The notes under the pieces are model-generated. The model worked only from the letters and a program-made list of their open reading frames with translations, did not search any database and was not told where the DNA came from. Position numbers and translations under genes: made by a program. A DNA stretch of 34,417 bases from Kiritimatiellia bacterium. Its GTDB lineage: Bacteria; Verrucomicrobiota; Kiritimatiellia; B70-G9. This document shows positions 33,382 to 34,417 of this stretch, one piece after another. Where the stretch lies: the NCBI GenBank assembly GCA_012961745.1, contig DTYT01000358.1:1-34417 (forward strand). The letters are read 5' to 3'. Positions within the stretch are counted from its first letter, which is position 1; each line of letters starts with the position of its first letter.

Positions 33382-33868
33382 GACTCCCTACCATGCGGTC
33401 AAGATGCCCTCCCACCCAAAATGTCACCGGCGTGGTCACCGCTGCCGCAATCGACATACCGGTAATCACCCGAATGAGCGTCGTGAGTGACGGCATCACA
33501 CCCCGCGCCATGTACGCCACCGCCCCGCTGAAACCGAAGACCGCCCCGAGTACACCACCCAAGACCGCTTGGGTGATCAAATGACTCGCATACAGCACCG
33601 GCCGGATACGTTCAAGAACCACCCCCATCAAGCCGAAAATCGCTATCGAGAATCCGAGGGGCGTAAAGGAAATGCTATCCTGTACAATCCCCACTACCAC
33701 GATTTCGGCTGCCATGATCCAGCTTCGTCTTGTGAGGGCACAGTACGCACTCAGTGAGAGCAGAAAGGGAGGTGAAATCCATCCACCAAGCAACCGCACA
33801 CCCCCGATTCCCTCCGCCGCTGCACAGAGCAGCAAAAGCGGCCCAAAAACGATGACCTCATTGCCCAC
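33365..33868 (-). CDS. mreD: Rod-shape-determining protein MreD
   Basis: Membrane partner of MreC in the elongasome; 167 residues, with about five helices (LLLLCAAAEG, FLLSLSAYCAL, AAEIVVVGIV, AIFGLMGVVL, AVLGGVLGAVFGF, and the last around ITGMSIAAAVTTPV). MreD is poorly conserved, so the call rests on size, topology and the position between mreC and mrdA. The GTG at 33868 is preferred because GGAGGA precedes it by six bases; a GTG at 33883 is also in frame. It overlaps the mreC 3' end by 11 bases and mrdA by 17. Confidence 0.88.
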   Translation of the reverse strand: MGNEVIVFGPLLLLCAAAEGIGGVRLLGGWISPPFLLSLSAYCALTRRSWIMAAEIVVVGIVQDSISFTPLGFSIAIFGLMGVVLERIRPVLYASHLITQAVLGGVLGAVFGFSGAVAYMARGVMPSLTTLIRVITGMSIAAAVTTPVTFWVGGHLDRMVGSHAGAH

Positions 33869-34198
33869 CGGTGATCCTCCCACTCGGCGTCCGTTCTACT
33901 ATCAAGACATGCGTTAGGGCATCCAGGTTCGCCGCAGGCGCCACCGCTACCCGCTGGTAAAGCCCCCCCTCCGCCTCCGTGACCTGCTCCACGTACCCGA
34001 TGAGTAAACCGCGAGGCAACACGCCACCCAAGCCGGAGGTGATTACCTCGTCACCCGTTGCGATCTCAGCCTCACGATGCACAAATTCCATTTCACACAC
34101 GGCGCCGATCTCGGACGGAAGCCCCGTACCCCGGACTATGCCGTAGGCCTCAGTCTTCGGTACTACCGCAGGAATATACGCAGACGGGTCAAGTGCTG
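33858..34198 (-). CDS. mreC: Rod-shape-determining protein MreC, C-terminal part only
   Basis: C-terminal beta domains of MreC, the periplasmic elongasome scaffold: from LDPSAYIPAVVPKTEAYG through IATGDEVITSGLGGVLPRG (the conserved GD-V-TSG-G-G-P-G pattern) to LIVERTPSGRITGGQ. About 113 residues of a protein that is normally 270-300. In the minus frame the resemblance stops at about 34195: further upstream it reads as Pro/Arg-rich sequence, and neither other minus frame shows the coiled coil or GRV strand expected before this point. The rest of the gene is therefore missing at an abrupt junction, not simply cut by the window edge. The last few bases of the boundary are approximate. Confidence 0.85.
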
Positions 34199-34417
34199 CG
34201 GCGCGTCGGGGCGGTGGTCCGCTCCTCGCCGGTACTGAGGCGTCTTCAGTGGCTGGCCAACTGGCTGGGTCTTCCCTCCGCCGAGGGACTGGGCGACCTG
34301 GACGACGGCCTGGCCTCGGACTCCCGACTGCAGCGCGGGATCACCGCAGCCGAGTACCGCGCGAGCGAAAACGGGCGCGGACTGCAGGCCCCCAACCGCG
34401 CTCACGGCCTGCGCACC
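34193..34417 (+). CDS. Fragment of a foreign-looking protein at the right edge
   Basis: A plus-strand frame is open from at least 34193 to the end, about 75 codons, and reads like real protein: LQWLANWLGLPSAEGLGDL, LASDSRLQRGITAAEYRA, SENGRGLQAPNRAHGLRT. Third positions are overwhelmingly G or C, far above the codon bias of the rest of the window. The NGRGLQAPNRAHGLRT segment reminds me of the N-terminal part of large secreted FG-GAP/integrin-like repeat proteins; that is memory, not a search. A start codon cannot be fixed, and it may run from further left in an unseen neighbour. Confidence 0.5.
   Translation, partial: MLRRVGAVVRSSPVLRRLQWLANWLGLPSAEGLGDLDDGLASDSRLQRGITAAEYRASENGRGLQAPNRAHGLRT

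Noticed and set aside
34163..34405. Minus-strand frame of 80 codons over the right edge
   Set aside because: It is antisense to the better plus-strand frame, and it is not the mreC frame.

Overview
The window reads as a gene-dense bacterial chromosome fragment, G+C-rich and compact, with no rRNA, tRNA, CRISPR array or insertion sequence that I can support. The gene set fits a Gram-negative, rod-shaped, probably little-cultivated lineage. It has an mreC-mreD-mrdA-rodA-rng shape/RNase cluster, psd-pssA for phosphatidylethanolamine, two lipoproteins, a short-form SppA, a DUF6485-type cysteine-rich protein and a 29-residue AURKAIP1/COX24 (mS38/bS22-like) ribosomal protein. This mix is reminiscent of PVC-group or Omnitrophota-like bacteria, but that placement is inference and needs marker-gene phylogeny.

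Layout. Positions 1-3912 (minus): N-terminal two thirds of uvrC, a nitronate monooxygenase-like flavoenzyme coupled to it, a 547-bp spacer, and a two-PAS protein with a phosphoacceptor-like helix pair but no kinase ATPase domain. Positions 4021-7664 (plus): a DUF6485-type gene, then a near-consensus sigma70 promoter feeding a SAM-I riboswitch in front of O-acetylhomoserine sulfhydrylase and metX, followed by a KTSC-domain lipoprotein and a small membrane protein. Positions 7689-12788 (minus): amidohydrolase (MTA/SAH/5'-deoxyadenosine deaminase type), sppA, a nucleotide-sugar dehydrogenase and an unrecognised membrane protein. Positions 12910-14591 (plus): a coupled pair made of a polyprenol-phosphate glycosyltransferase and a UbiA-family phosphoribosyl-decaprenyl-phosphate synthase. 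Positions 14592-15940 hold 1.35 kb without a convincing gene.

Positions 15941-22199 (minus) form one long run, nadD-rsfS-psd-pssA-ABM monooxygenase-EF-G paralogue-yebC-ruvC. It starts from a compact divergent promoter region opposite purN. Positions 22357-26399 (plus) carry purN, long-form hisG, the tiny COX24-domain gene and a large TPR lipoprotein ending at an intrinsic terminator. Fmt (minus) and an iron-type alcohol dehydrogenase (plus) then diverge from only 34 bp. From 28849 to the right edge (minus) lies the shape operon mreC-mreD-mrdA-rodA-rng.

The right edge is abnormal. mreC loses all family resemblance near 34195, and the last ~220 bases instead carry a very G+C-rich open frame on the opposite strand that looks like a different protein from a different genome. 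I read this as a probable assembly chimera, or less likely an insertion breakpoint. The most reusable biology is the SAM riboswitch-metY-metX unit, the polyprenol-phosphate sugar pair, the phosphoacceptor-only PAS protein, and several small genes that automated calling would miss.
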